A program made the translations under genes and the position numbers. Shown piece after piece: positions 40,392 to 46,690 of a stretch of DNA of 46,690 bases. Within the stretch, counting starts at the first letter, position 1, and each line of letters starts with the position of its first letter. This DNA comes from Variovorax paradoxus (GTDB lineage: Bacteria; Pseudomonadota; Gammaproteobacteria; Burkholderiales; Burkholderiaceae_C), in NCBI RefSeq assembly GCF_018614955.1, contig NZ_JAGGNV010000112.1, forward strand, positions 1 to 46,690. Direction: 5' to 3'. The notes beneath the pieces are model-generated. The model was not told where the DNA came from and ran no database searches. It was given only the letters and a program-made list of their open reading frames with translations.

Positions 40392-41705
40392 CTAGACGAC
40401 TCCGTCGAACATCATCACGTCGACCGCGTCACCCGCGGCCACGCTGCCCTGCTCGTGGTGCAGTACCACGAGGCCGTTGGCCTCGACCATCGAGCTGAGC
40501 ACGCCGGAGCCCTGGCTGCCGGCGATGCGGACCTCGGGCAGCGACCCCGGCACCGCCTCTACCCGGCCGCGCTGGTACTCGGTGCGGCCTGGCTTCTTGC
40601 GGATCGCGGCGACGCTCCTGGCGCGCAGCATGGGCGGCGGCGCGCAGCCCGCGGCGTGGCAGCCCATCATGCGAAGCAGAGCCGGGCGCACGAAGGCGAG
40701 GAAGGTGACCATCACGGCCACCGGATTACCCGGCAGGCCGAAGAGCACGGCCGTGCCCTCGGCTTCGCTTTGCTTGGGGATCAGTCCCACCGCCATCGGC
40801 CGGCCGGGCCGCATCGCGACGCGCCAGAAGGCCATGTCGCCCTGCTGCTGCATCACGGCGCGCGTGTGGTCGGCCTCGCCGACGCTGACGCCGCCGCTGG
40901 TGATGATCGCGTCGGCCTCGCGGGCGGCGCGGCGCAGCGTGTCGGCCAGTGCCGCGGGATCGTCGCGCACCAGGCCCAGGTCGATCACTTCGCAGCCCAG
41001 CCGCGTGAGCAGGCCGAACACGGTGTAGCGGTTGCTGTCGTAGACCGCGCCTTCGCGCGGCAGCTCGCCGAGACTGAGGATTTCGTCGCCGGTGGAGAAA
41101 TAGGCGACACGCAGGCGCCGCAGTACCGGCACCATCGGCAATCCGAGGCTGGCGACCATGCCCAGCGCAGCGGGCGAGAGGCGCTCGCCGCGTTGCAGTG
41201 CCGCCTTGCCCTGCATCAGATCCTCGCCGGCCAAGCGGCGGTTGTCGCCGCGGCGCAGCACCTTGGCCGGGAAGCGGACCTGCTCGCCCTCGACAAAACA
41301 GAACTCCTGCGGGATCACGGTGTCGAGGCCGGCGGGCATCATGGCGCCGGTCATGATCTTGACGGCGTCGCCCGGGCCGAGCGTGCCGCGCCAGGCGGCG
41401 CCGGCCAGCGCCGTGCCGACCACGCGCAGGCTCACCGAGGCATCGCTCGACGGATCGGCAGGAAGCAGCGCGCCGTCGAAGGCGAAGCCGTCCATCGCCG
41501 AGTTGTCGTGCGGCGGCACGCTGACGGGGGAGATGATGTCCTCGGCCAGGACGCGGCCGAGCGCGTCGCGCAGTGCGATGCGCTCGCTTTGCGTGACGAC
41601 GGCAGGTTCGGCGAGCCGCGCCAGAAAGGCCTGCACCGCATCGACGCCCAGGGCCTTCGGGTCGTAGCCGGCCAAGGCGGCGGCGATCTCGGCGATGCGG
41701 CTCAT
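40392..41705 (-). CDS. moeA: Molybdopterin molybdotransferase
   Basis: 437 residues. MoeA blocks: LAEDIISPVSVPPHDNSAMDGFAF, VKIMTGAMMPAGLDTVIPQE, the nucleotide-fold motif DAIITSGGVSVGEADHT with the catalytic acidic pair, and GLPGNPVAVMVTF. It inserts molybdate into adenylylated molybdopterin. Start ATG 41705 overlaps the mobA stop (ATGA). The C-terminal domain IV is complete. Confidence 0.97.
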   Translation of the reverse strand: MSRIAEIAAALAGYDPKALGVDAVQAFLARLAEPAVVTQSERIALRDALGRVLAEDIISPVSVPPHDNSAMDGFAFDGALLPADPSSDASVSLRVVGTALAGAAWRGTLGPGDAVKIMTGAMMPAGLDTVIPQEFCFVEGEQVRFPAKVLRRGDNRRLAGEDLMQGKAALQRGERLSPAALGMVASLGLPMVPVLRRLRVAYFSTGDEILSLGELPREGAVYDSNRYTVFGLLTRLGCEVIDLGLVRDDPAALADTLRRAAREADAIITSGGVSVGEADHTRAVMQQQGDMAFWRVAMRPGRPMAVGLIPKQSEAEGTAVLFGLPGNPVAVMVTFLAFVRPALLRMMGCHAAGCAPPPMLRARSVAAIRKKPGRTEYQRGRVEAVPGSLPEVRIAGSQGSGVLSSMVEANGLVVLHHEQGSVAAGDAVDVMMFDGVV

Positions 41706-42346
41706 CGGTTTTCGAGCGCGTGCAGCTCGATCAAGGTGTTGGCGTTGAAGAACGCGTCGGGCGCATCGCCGGGACGGTCGAAGGGCACCAGCACCGTGCG
41801 GTGCTGCGCGGTCCACTTGTCGATCTTGCGGCCGCCGTCCTGGGTGAAGCGGACCAGGCTTTCGAGCAGCGTGGCGCGCAGCAGGCAGAACACCGGCTGC
41901 GGGCGCAGCGCCGATGCGCCATCGGACTCGGCCGCGATTTCAGGCGCGCTCACCATGGCGATCTCGGCTTCGTCTGCCAGCAAGGCCTCGCCCAAGCGGC
42001 TTGCGAGGTCGAGCGGGAACAGCGGCGTGTCGCAGGGCACGGTGAGCAGGTAGGGCGTTTCGCAGCGCTCCAACCCGGTCAGGAAACCTGCCAGCGGCCC
42101 GGCGTAGTCGGCCAAGCCGTCGGGCCAGACCGGTGCGCCGAAGGATTCGTAGGCCGACAGGTTGCGGTTGGCATTGACCATCAGCTCGCCGACCTGCATG
42201 CCGAGACGCATCAGCGCATGCATCGCGAGCGGCGTGCCGTTGAAGTTCTGCAGGCCCTTGTCGATGCCGCCCATGCGGGAGCCGCGCCCGCCGGCGAGCA
42301 CGAGGCCGGTGATCTCGCCGACCGCGATGGAAGTAGGAGTGCTCAT
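41702..42346 (-). CDS. mobA: Molybdenum cofactor guanylyltransferase
   Basis: 214 residues. Nucleotidyltransferase motif VLAGGRGSRMGGIDKGLQ, then NANRNLSAYESFG, DGLADYAGPLAGFLTGLE and VPCDTPLFP. It joins GMP to Mo-molybdopterin to form the MGD cofactor used by DMSO-reductase-family enzymes, so the cell probably has nitrate reductase, formate dehydrogenase or a similar enzyme elsewhere. ATGA overlaps at both ends (moaA upstream, moeA downstream). Confidence 0.96.
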   Translation of the reverse strand: MSTPTSIAVGEITGLVLAGGRGSRMGGIDKGLQNFNGTPLAMHALMRLGMQVGELMVNANRNLSAYESFGAPVWPDGLADYAGPLAGFLTGLERCETPYLLTVPCDTPLFPLDLASRLGEALLADEAEIAMVSAPEIAAESDGASALRPQPVFCLLRATLLESLVRFTQDGGRKIDKWTAQHRTVLVPFDRPGDAPDAFFNANTLIELHALENR

Positions 42347-43458
42347 CCGCCGATGTAGCTCATTTCGACGCGGCGCGGCGCGGCCGCATCCGTGTCGGGC
42401 CCGCGCAATGCACGCAGTTCGGAATAGCGGTCGCTGCGCCCCTGCCAGATGTGGCCGATGGCGGAGGTGATCTGCGCATCGTCGGCATCGCCGCGCAGGA
42501 GCGGGCGCAGATCGTGCCCGCTGCTGGCGAACAGGCACAGGTAGAGCTTGCCTTCGGTCGACAGGCGCGCGCGGCTGCAGTCGTGGCAGAAGGCCTGGGT
42601 CACGCTGCTGATCACGCCGATCTCGCCGCCGCCGTCGCGGTAGGCCCAGCGCTGCGCGGTTTCGCCGGGCGCGCTGGCTTCGAGCGGCGCGAGCGGGAAT
42701 TCTTCGGCGATGCGCGCCACCACCTCGGCCGAGGGCAGCACCTCGTCCATGCGCCAGCCGTTGGTCGCGCCGACGTCCATGTATTCGATGAAGCGCAGCA
42801 CCACGCCGGTGCCGCGGAAGCGCCGCACCATCGGCAGGATTTCCTGCTCGTTGGTGCCGCGCTTGACCACCATGTTGACCTTGATCGGACCGAGGCCGGC
42901 GGCGTGGGCCGCATCGATGCCCGCGAGAACCTGGGCCACCGGAAAGTCGACGTCGTTCATGCTGCGAAACACCGTGTCGTCGAGGCCGTCGAGGCTCACG
43001 GTCACGCGATTGAGGCCGGCGGCTTTCAGCGCTTCGGCCTTGCGCGCCAGCAGCGAACCGTTGGTGGTCAGCGTGAGGTCCAGCGGCGCGCCCTGCGGGG
43101 TGCGAATGGCGGCCAGCTGCTCGACCAGCACCTCCAGGTTCTTGCGCAGCAGCGGCTCGCCGCCGGTGAGCCGGATCTTGTGCACGCCATGCGTTGCAAA
43201 GATGCGCGCCAGCCGCGTGATCTCCTCGAAGCTCAGGAGGGCGCTGTGGGGCAGGTACTGGTAGTCCTTGTCGAACACTTCCTTCGGCATGCAGTAGCTG
43301 CAGCGGAAGTTGCAGCGGTCGGTGACGCTGATGCGCAGATCGGTGAGCGGGCGCGAAAGCCGGTCGAGCAGCACGCCGGTGGCTGGCACGGCGCGCTCCG
43401 GTGCCGCCACGCGGCGGGCGCGGCCGATCTCGGAAACGGGGACGACATGCTTCTTCAT
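42343..43458 (-). CDS. moaA: GTP 3',8-cyclase MoaA
   Basis: 371 residues. Radical-SAM cluster CNFRCSYC (C49, C53, C56), the SAM-binding LTGGEPLLR, the second cluster in FCHDCSRARLSTEGKLYLCLF and the C-terminal Gly-Gly (SYIGG) needed for catalysis. It performs the first step of molybdenum-cofactor synthesis from GTP. Start ATG 43458 gives a 35-residue variable N-terminus before the conserved domain; no clear ribosome site. First gene of moaA-mobA-moeA-cNMP protein. The 47-base gap upstream shows no recognisable promoter or molybdenum-cofactor riboswitch. Confidence 0.97.
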   Translation of the reverse strand: MKKHVVPVSEIGRARRVAAPERAVPATGVLLDRLSRPLTDLRISVTDRCNFRCSYCMPKEVFDKDYQYLPHSALLSFEEITRLARIFATHGVHKIRLTGGEPLLRKNLEVLVEQLAAIRTPQGAPLDLTLTTNGSLLARKAEALKAAGLNRVTVSLDGLDDTVFRSMNDVDFPVAQVLAGIDAAHAAGLGPIKVNMVVKRGTNEQEILPMVRRFRGTGVVLRFIEYMDVGATNGWRMDEVLPSAEVVARIAEEFPLAPLEASAPGETAQRWAYRDGGGEIGVISSVTQAFCHDCSRARLSTEGKLYLCLFASSGHDLRPLLRGDADDAQITSAIGHIWQGRSDRYSELRALRGPDTDAAAPRRVEMSYIGG

Positions 43459-43505
43459 GGGGAAGGGCAATTTAACGCATAGCCCGGCCGGCTGCCGTTC
43501 CAGGG

Positions 43506-44792
43506 CTACTTGACCACGGCGGCATAGATCATGTTGCGCAGCAGGCTGCGGTAGTGCACGCGGTGCTTGGGCGACTGCAGCATGAGCACCACGAACATCT
43601 GGTTCTCGGGGTCCACCCACATGTAGGTGCCGCCGGCGCCGCCCCAGTTGAATTCGCCGGCGGCGGCCGGGTAGGGCGCTTCGCCGTCGCTGCGGCGCAC
43701 CGCGAAGCCCAGGCCGAAGCCGTAGCCAGGGCCCGGCAGGTAGAGCGGTCCGGGCGCGATGCCGGCGCCGCCGTTGGCGTGGTCAGACACCATGAAGCCC
43801 AGCGTGCGCGAGCCCAGGTAGCGCTTGCCGTCGAGCGTGCCGCCGTTCAGCAGCATCTGCAGGAAGCGCGCGTAGTCGGCGGCGGTCGACACCATGCCTC
43901 CGCCGCCCGATTCGGCTTTCTGCACGACGCGCGGATCGCTGAACTCGGCACCGACGCCGAAGCTGCGGTCGTTCGCCAGCGGCTCGGCGATGCGCTGCTG
44001 GCGCTGTGCATCGCTCACGTAGAAGCTGGTGTCCTTCATGCCGAGCGGGTCGAGCAGGCGGGCTTTTTCGAACTGGTAGAGCGACTGGCCCGACACCACC
44101 TCGACCACGCGGCCGAGGATGTCGGTCGAGTAGCTGTAGTCCCAGGTGGTGCCGGGCTGATAGGCCAGCGGCAGCTTGGCCAGGCGTTGCGAGAACTCGG
44201 CGTTGCTCGGATCGCCGGCATGCAGGGTGGCTGCGTTGTAGGCCTCCTTCACCAGCCCCGTGCCGAAGAAGCCGTAGGTGAGGCCCGAGGTGTGACGCAT
44301 CAGGTCGTGCACCCTGATCGGCCGGCGCGCCGGCACGGTCTCGAGCACCGGCTTGCCGTCGCTGCCCGGCTTCTCGACGCCGACCGTCATGCTGGCGAAC
44401 TCGGGCAGGTACATCGAGACCGGGTCGTCCAGCTTCATGCGCCCGTCTTCGACCAGCATCATCGCGGCGACCGTCGTGATGGGCTTGCTCATCGAGTAGA
44501 TGCGGAAGATGCCGTCGCGCGGCATCGGCATGCCGGTGGCCGGGTCGAGGCGGCCGACGGCCTCGAACCAGGCGACCTTGCCGCCACGTGCCACGAGGAG
44601 CACGGCGCCGGGGATCTTGCTGGCGGCCACGTCGGCCTTCAGCACGTCGGTGATCATCTGCAGCCGCTCGGTGGACAGCCCGACGCGCTCGGGCGTGGTG
44701 GTCGGCAGCGACTGCGCGGCGGCCAGCAGCGGCCCCGCGAAGAAGAGGCCGGCCACGATGTGGCGCAGGTAGCGCCTGAATGGCTTCGTCAT
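43506..44792 (-). CDS. Serine hydrolase, beta-lactamase class C / esterase EstB-like
   Basis: 428 residues with a Sec signal peptide (cleavage near LLAAAQ). Catalytic motif SMSK (S100, K103) and the second tyrosine motif in WDYSYSTDILG; the third motif region reads FNWGGAGGTYMW (the KTG equivalent replaced by GGAGG), as in EstB-type esterases rather than true AmpC enzymes. Likely a periplasmic esterase or D-aminopeptidase-type hydrolase; resistance to beta-lactams is not implied. Start ATG 44792 is set by GAGGAG. It lies 71 bases downstream of a dehydrogenase gene on the same strand. Confidence 0.9.
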   Translation of the reverse strand: MTKPFRRYLRHIVAGLFFAGPLLAAAQSLPTTTPERVGLSTERLQMITDVLKADVAASKIPGAVLLVARGGKVAWFEAVGRLDPATGMPMPRDGIFRIYSMSKPITTVAAMMLVEDGRMKLDDPVSMYLPEFASMTVGVEKPGSDGKPVLETVPARRPIRVHDLMRHTSGLTYGFFGTGLVKEAYNAATLHAGDPSNAEFSQRLAKLPLAYQPGTTWDYSYSTDILGRVVEVVSGQSLYQFEKARLLDPLGMKDTSFYVSDAQRQQRIAEPLANDRSFGVGAEFSDPRVVQKAESGGGGMVSTAADYARFLQMLLNGGTLDGKRYLGSRTLGFMVSDHANGGAGIAPGPLYLPGPGYGFGLGFAVRRSDGEAPYPAAAGEFNWGGAGGTYMWVDPENQMFVVLMLQSPKHRVHYRSLLRNMIYAAVVK

Positions 44793-44863
44793 TCTTGTCT
44801 CCTCGTTGTGATGGGATTCGTTCGGGCGGTCTGCGCCGCCTTCGCCTCCCCAGCGCCGCTGCG

Positions 44864-45625
44864 CTACACGCAGCGCGCGCCGTCGACCTCGATGCAGACG
44901 CCGCTAATGAAGGACGCCTCGTCGCTGGCCAGGTAGAGCGCCGCATTGGCGACGTCGAGCGCGGTCGAGAAGCGGCCGAGCGGGATGGTGGCGCGGAACT
45001 TGGCCTTGCGCTCTTCGGTGATCGGCCCGCCGGCGAACTCGGCGGCCAGGCCGGTGTCGGGATTGAACACCGGGTTGATGCAGTTCACGCGGATGTTGTC
45101 GGGGCCGAATTCGGCGGCGAGTGACTTGCTGGTGGTGATGACCGCGCCCTTCGAGCCGTTGTACCAGGTGAGGCCCGGACGCGGGCGCACGCCGGCGGTG
45201 GAGGCGATGTTGATGAAGGAGCCGCCGCCGTTGGCGCGGAATGCCGGCACGGCGTGCACGGTCGACAGGTAGATGCTCTTCACGTTGACCGCGTAGCAGC
45301 GGTCGAACTCGTCCTCGCTCACTTCGAGCGCCGGACGGTTGCGGTGCGTCCAGCCGGCGTTGTTGACCATCACGTCGAGCTTGCCGTGGCGTTGGACCGC
45401 GGCCTCGACCAGCGCCTTCACTTCGGCCGATCGGGTGACGTCGGCGGCGAAGAAGGAGGCCCGGCCGCCCGCGCGCAGGATGGCTTCGACCACCTGTTCG
45501 CCGAGCGCGATGTTGATGTCGTTCACGATGACCTGTGCGCCCTCGGCCGCCAGCCGCTTTGCGATGCCTTCGCCGATGCCGCCGCCGGCGCCGGTCACGA
45601 TGATGGATTTGTCCTTGACGCGCAT
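44864..45625 (-). CDS. Short-chain dehydrogenase/reductase
   Basis: 253 residues. Classical SDR: cofactor motif TGAGGGIG (11-18), VNNAG in VMVNNAGWTHRN, catalytic Ser in INIASTAGV, Tyr/Lys in WYNGSKGA, and the C-terminal SFISGVCIEVDGARCV. The Asp in VNDIN after the second strand points to NAD rather than NADP. Start ATG 45625 is set by CGGAGAC upstream. Substrate unknown. Reads toward the serine hydrolase gene, possibly as one transcript. Confidence 0.92.
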   Translation of the reverse strand: MRVKDKSIIVTGAGGGIGEGIAKRLAAEGAQVIVNDINIALGEQVVEAILRAGGRASFFAADVTRSAEVKALVEAAVQRHGKLDVMVNNAGWTHRNRPALEVSEDEFDRCYAVNVKSIYLSTVHAVPAFRANGGGSFINIASTAGVRPRPGLTWYNGSKGAVITTSKSLAAEFGPDNIRVNCINPVFNPDTGLAAEFAGGPITEERKAKFRATIPLGRFSTALDVANAALYLASDEASFISGVCIEVDGARCV

Positions 45626-45728
45626 TCGTTGTCTCCGGGGTTTGTGAGGAACGCGCAAGTGTAGGCAGCTCTTCTCGCTCGCTGCTGCCGGTGCTCTATC
45701 GCCGGGATTGAAATTCCTAAAGCACAGA

Positions 45729-45753
45729 TCAAATGAGAATTACTATCATTTGA
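45729..45753 (+). promoter_or_regulatory. Fur/Zur-like operator before the ZIP transporter
   Basis: Perfect 8-base arms TCAAATGA (45729-45736) and TCATTTGA (45746-45753) flank a 9-base AT-rich centre. Read on the minus strand the inner 19 bases (45750-45732) begin AATGATAGT and end TTCTCATT, close to the beta/gammaproteobacterial Fur consensus. The palindrome ends 2 bases before the ATG, so repressor binding would block transcription start or early elongation. TTGAAA at 45708-45713 could be a -35. Confidence 0.65.
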
Positions 45754-45755
45754 CC

Positions 45756-46664
45756 ATGAACAACAACAGCTCATCCCTCATCGGCGCCGCCAAGCGTCCC
45801 GTCCTGCCATTGCGGCAGTTGGTCGGCATCGCGATCGTGCTGGCCGGCGTGTTCGTACTGGGCGCGCAGCTCTGGCAGTTCGTGGCCAGCCGGCCGGTGG
45901 TGCTGCAGGCCTTGACCGGTGGCGCGGTGGCGGCGCTCGCGACCGCTCTGGGCACGCTCCCCATCCTGTTCTCGCAGCGCCTGTCGGACCGTGCGCAGGA
46001 CACGCTGTTCGGCTTCGGCGCCGGTGTGATGCTGGCGGCCAGCGCCTTTTCGCTGATCATTCCCGGCATCGCTGCCGCGCGCGCCGCAGGTGCGGATGCG
46101 TGGGGCGCCGGCGGCATCGTCGGCAGCGCGATTCTGCTCGGCGCGCTCGCGCTGCTGGTGCTGGACCGCGTGCTGCCGCACGAGCATTTCATCAAGGGCG
46201 TGGAGGGGCGGAACGCACAGGTGCTCCGTCGCACTTGGCTGTTCGTGTTCGCGATCGCGCTGCACAACCTCCCCGAAGGCCTGGCGATCGGCGTCGGCTT
46301 CGCGAGCGGAGATGCGCTGCGCGGCAGCGCACTGGCAACCGGCATCGCGATCCAGGACGTGCCCGAAGGCCTGGTGGTTGCGGTGGCGCTGCTGGCTGCG
46401 GGCTACCGGCGGGCCTTTGCGGTCGGGCTCGGCATGGCGTCCGGCCTGGTCGAACCCTTGGGCGCGGTGCTTGGCGCCGCGATCGTGAGCGGGTCGGCTG
46501 CCTTGCTGCCCTGGGGCCTGGGCTTTGCCGCCGGCGCGATGCTGTTCGTGATCAGCCACGAGATCATCCCCGAGTCCCACCGCAAGGGCCACGAGGCCTT
46601 TGCGACCGGCGGGCTGATGGTGGGCTTCGTGCTGATGATGCTGCTGGACACCGCGCTGGCTTAG
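45756..46664 (+). CDS. ZIP-family divalent metal transporter
   Basis: 302 residues, eight membrane segments. ZIP signature in segments 4 and 5: FVFAIALHNLPEGLAIGVGF and GIAIQDVPEGLVVAVALL, carrying the metal-binding His-Asn-Pro-Glu; later FVISHEIIPESHRKGHE. The order and length fit the GufA-like branch. It imports zinc, iron or other divalent metals across the inner membrane. I chose ATG 45756 because an upstream in-frame ATG (45708) would place the operator inside the gene. The Fur/Zur-like palindrome suggests repression when the metal is plentiful. The 26 bases after the stop show nothing recognisable. Confidence 0.92.
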   Translation: MNNNSSSLIGAAKRPVLPLRQLVGIAIVLAGVFVLGAQLWQFVASRPVVLQALTGGAVAALATALGTLPILFSQRLSDRAQDTLFGFGAGVMLAASAFSLIIPGIAAARAAGADAWGAGGIVGSAILLGALALLVLDRVLPHEHFIKGVEGRNAQVLRRTWLFVFAIALHNLPEGLAIGVGFASGDALRGSALATGIAIQDVPEGLVVAVALLAAGYRRAFAVGLGMASGLVEPLGAVLGAAIVSGSAALLPWGLGFAAGAMLFVISHEIIPESHRKGHEAFATGGLMVGFVLMMLLDTALA

Positions 46665-46690
46665 AACTTATCCGTAAATAGTAAACTACG

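Noticed and set aside
43459..43505. A molybdenum-cofactor riboswitch before moaA
   Set aside because: Only 47 bases separate moaA from the preceding gene, too short for the aptamer, and no fold is evident.
43506..44792. Annotation of the serine hydrolase as an AmpC beta-lactamase
   Set aside because: The SxxK and tyrosine motifs are present, but the third motif is not KTG and the sequence fits EstB-like esterases better. No ampR-type regulator is adjacent.

Overview
The window is a dense, GC-rich chromosomal segment with no insertion sequence, phage gene or CRISPR array that I can see. Protein content and gene order (ppk-sixA/ppx-pstSCAB-phoU-phoBR, trxA-rho, ffs/dnaX-ybaB-recR, mltD-gloB/methyltransferase-rnhA, moaA-mobA-moeA) point to a betaproteobacterium of the Burkholderiales, most likely Comamonadaceae and Variovorax-like. 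That placement is inferred from remembered family sequences and not from a search.

Layout. 1-1035: glycine-riboswitch-like element, tRNA-Pro and a glutathione S-transferase-family gene. 1119-2804: flavin reductase fused to a cyclic-nucleotide-binding domain. 2943-14878: a phosphate block with an OlsB-like lipid acyltransferase, polyphosphate kinase, SixA, exopolyphosphatase, the Pst phosphate ABC transporter, PhoU and PhoB/PhoR. I find clear PhoB-box repeats before ppk, ppx and pstS and a degenerate one before the OlsB-like gene, so the block reads as one regulon for phosphate uptake, storage and lipid exchange. 14862-18280: MATE exporter, polytopic membrane protein (probable glycosyltransferase) and ribosomal protein L31 type B. 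18432-21284: Gfo/Idh/MocA oxidoreductase, rho with a C-rich leader, and thioredoxin.

21414-28839: AddB-like and AddA-like helicase-nuclease subunits (double-strand break repair), an HI0933-type flavoprotein and a small unknown protein. 28866-33404: 4.5S RNA, a metzincin protease without signal peptide, then dnaX-ybaB-recR and a MAPEG protein. dnaX carries a nine-A run followed at once by stops in both other frames, the signature of tau/gamma production by slippage. 33519-36253: NMT1/SsuA-type ABC importer, with a strong terminator between the binding-protein gene and the rest. 36257-39873: mltD and gloB, divergent from a methyltransferase and rnhA, the same neighbourhood as in E. coli. 39870-43458: molybdenum-cofactor operon moaA-mobA-moeA ending in a cyclic-nucleotide-binding protein. 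43506-46664: serine hydrolase, short-chain dehydrogenase, and a ZIP metal transporter behind a Fur/Zur-like palindrome.

Many genes are coupled by 4-base ATGA or TTGA stop/start overlaps. No clearly new multi-gene system is evident; the best leads are regulatory (Pho boxes, dnaX slippage site, rho leader, -10 boxes hard against start codons) plus a few oddly built proteins.
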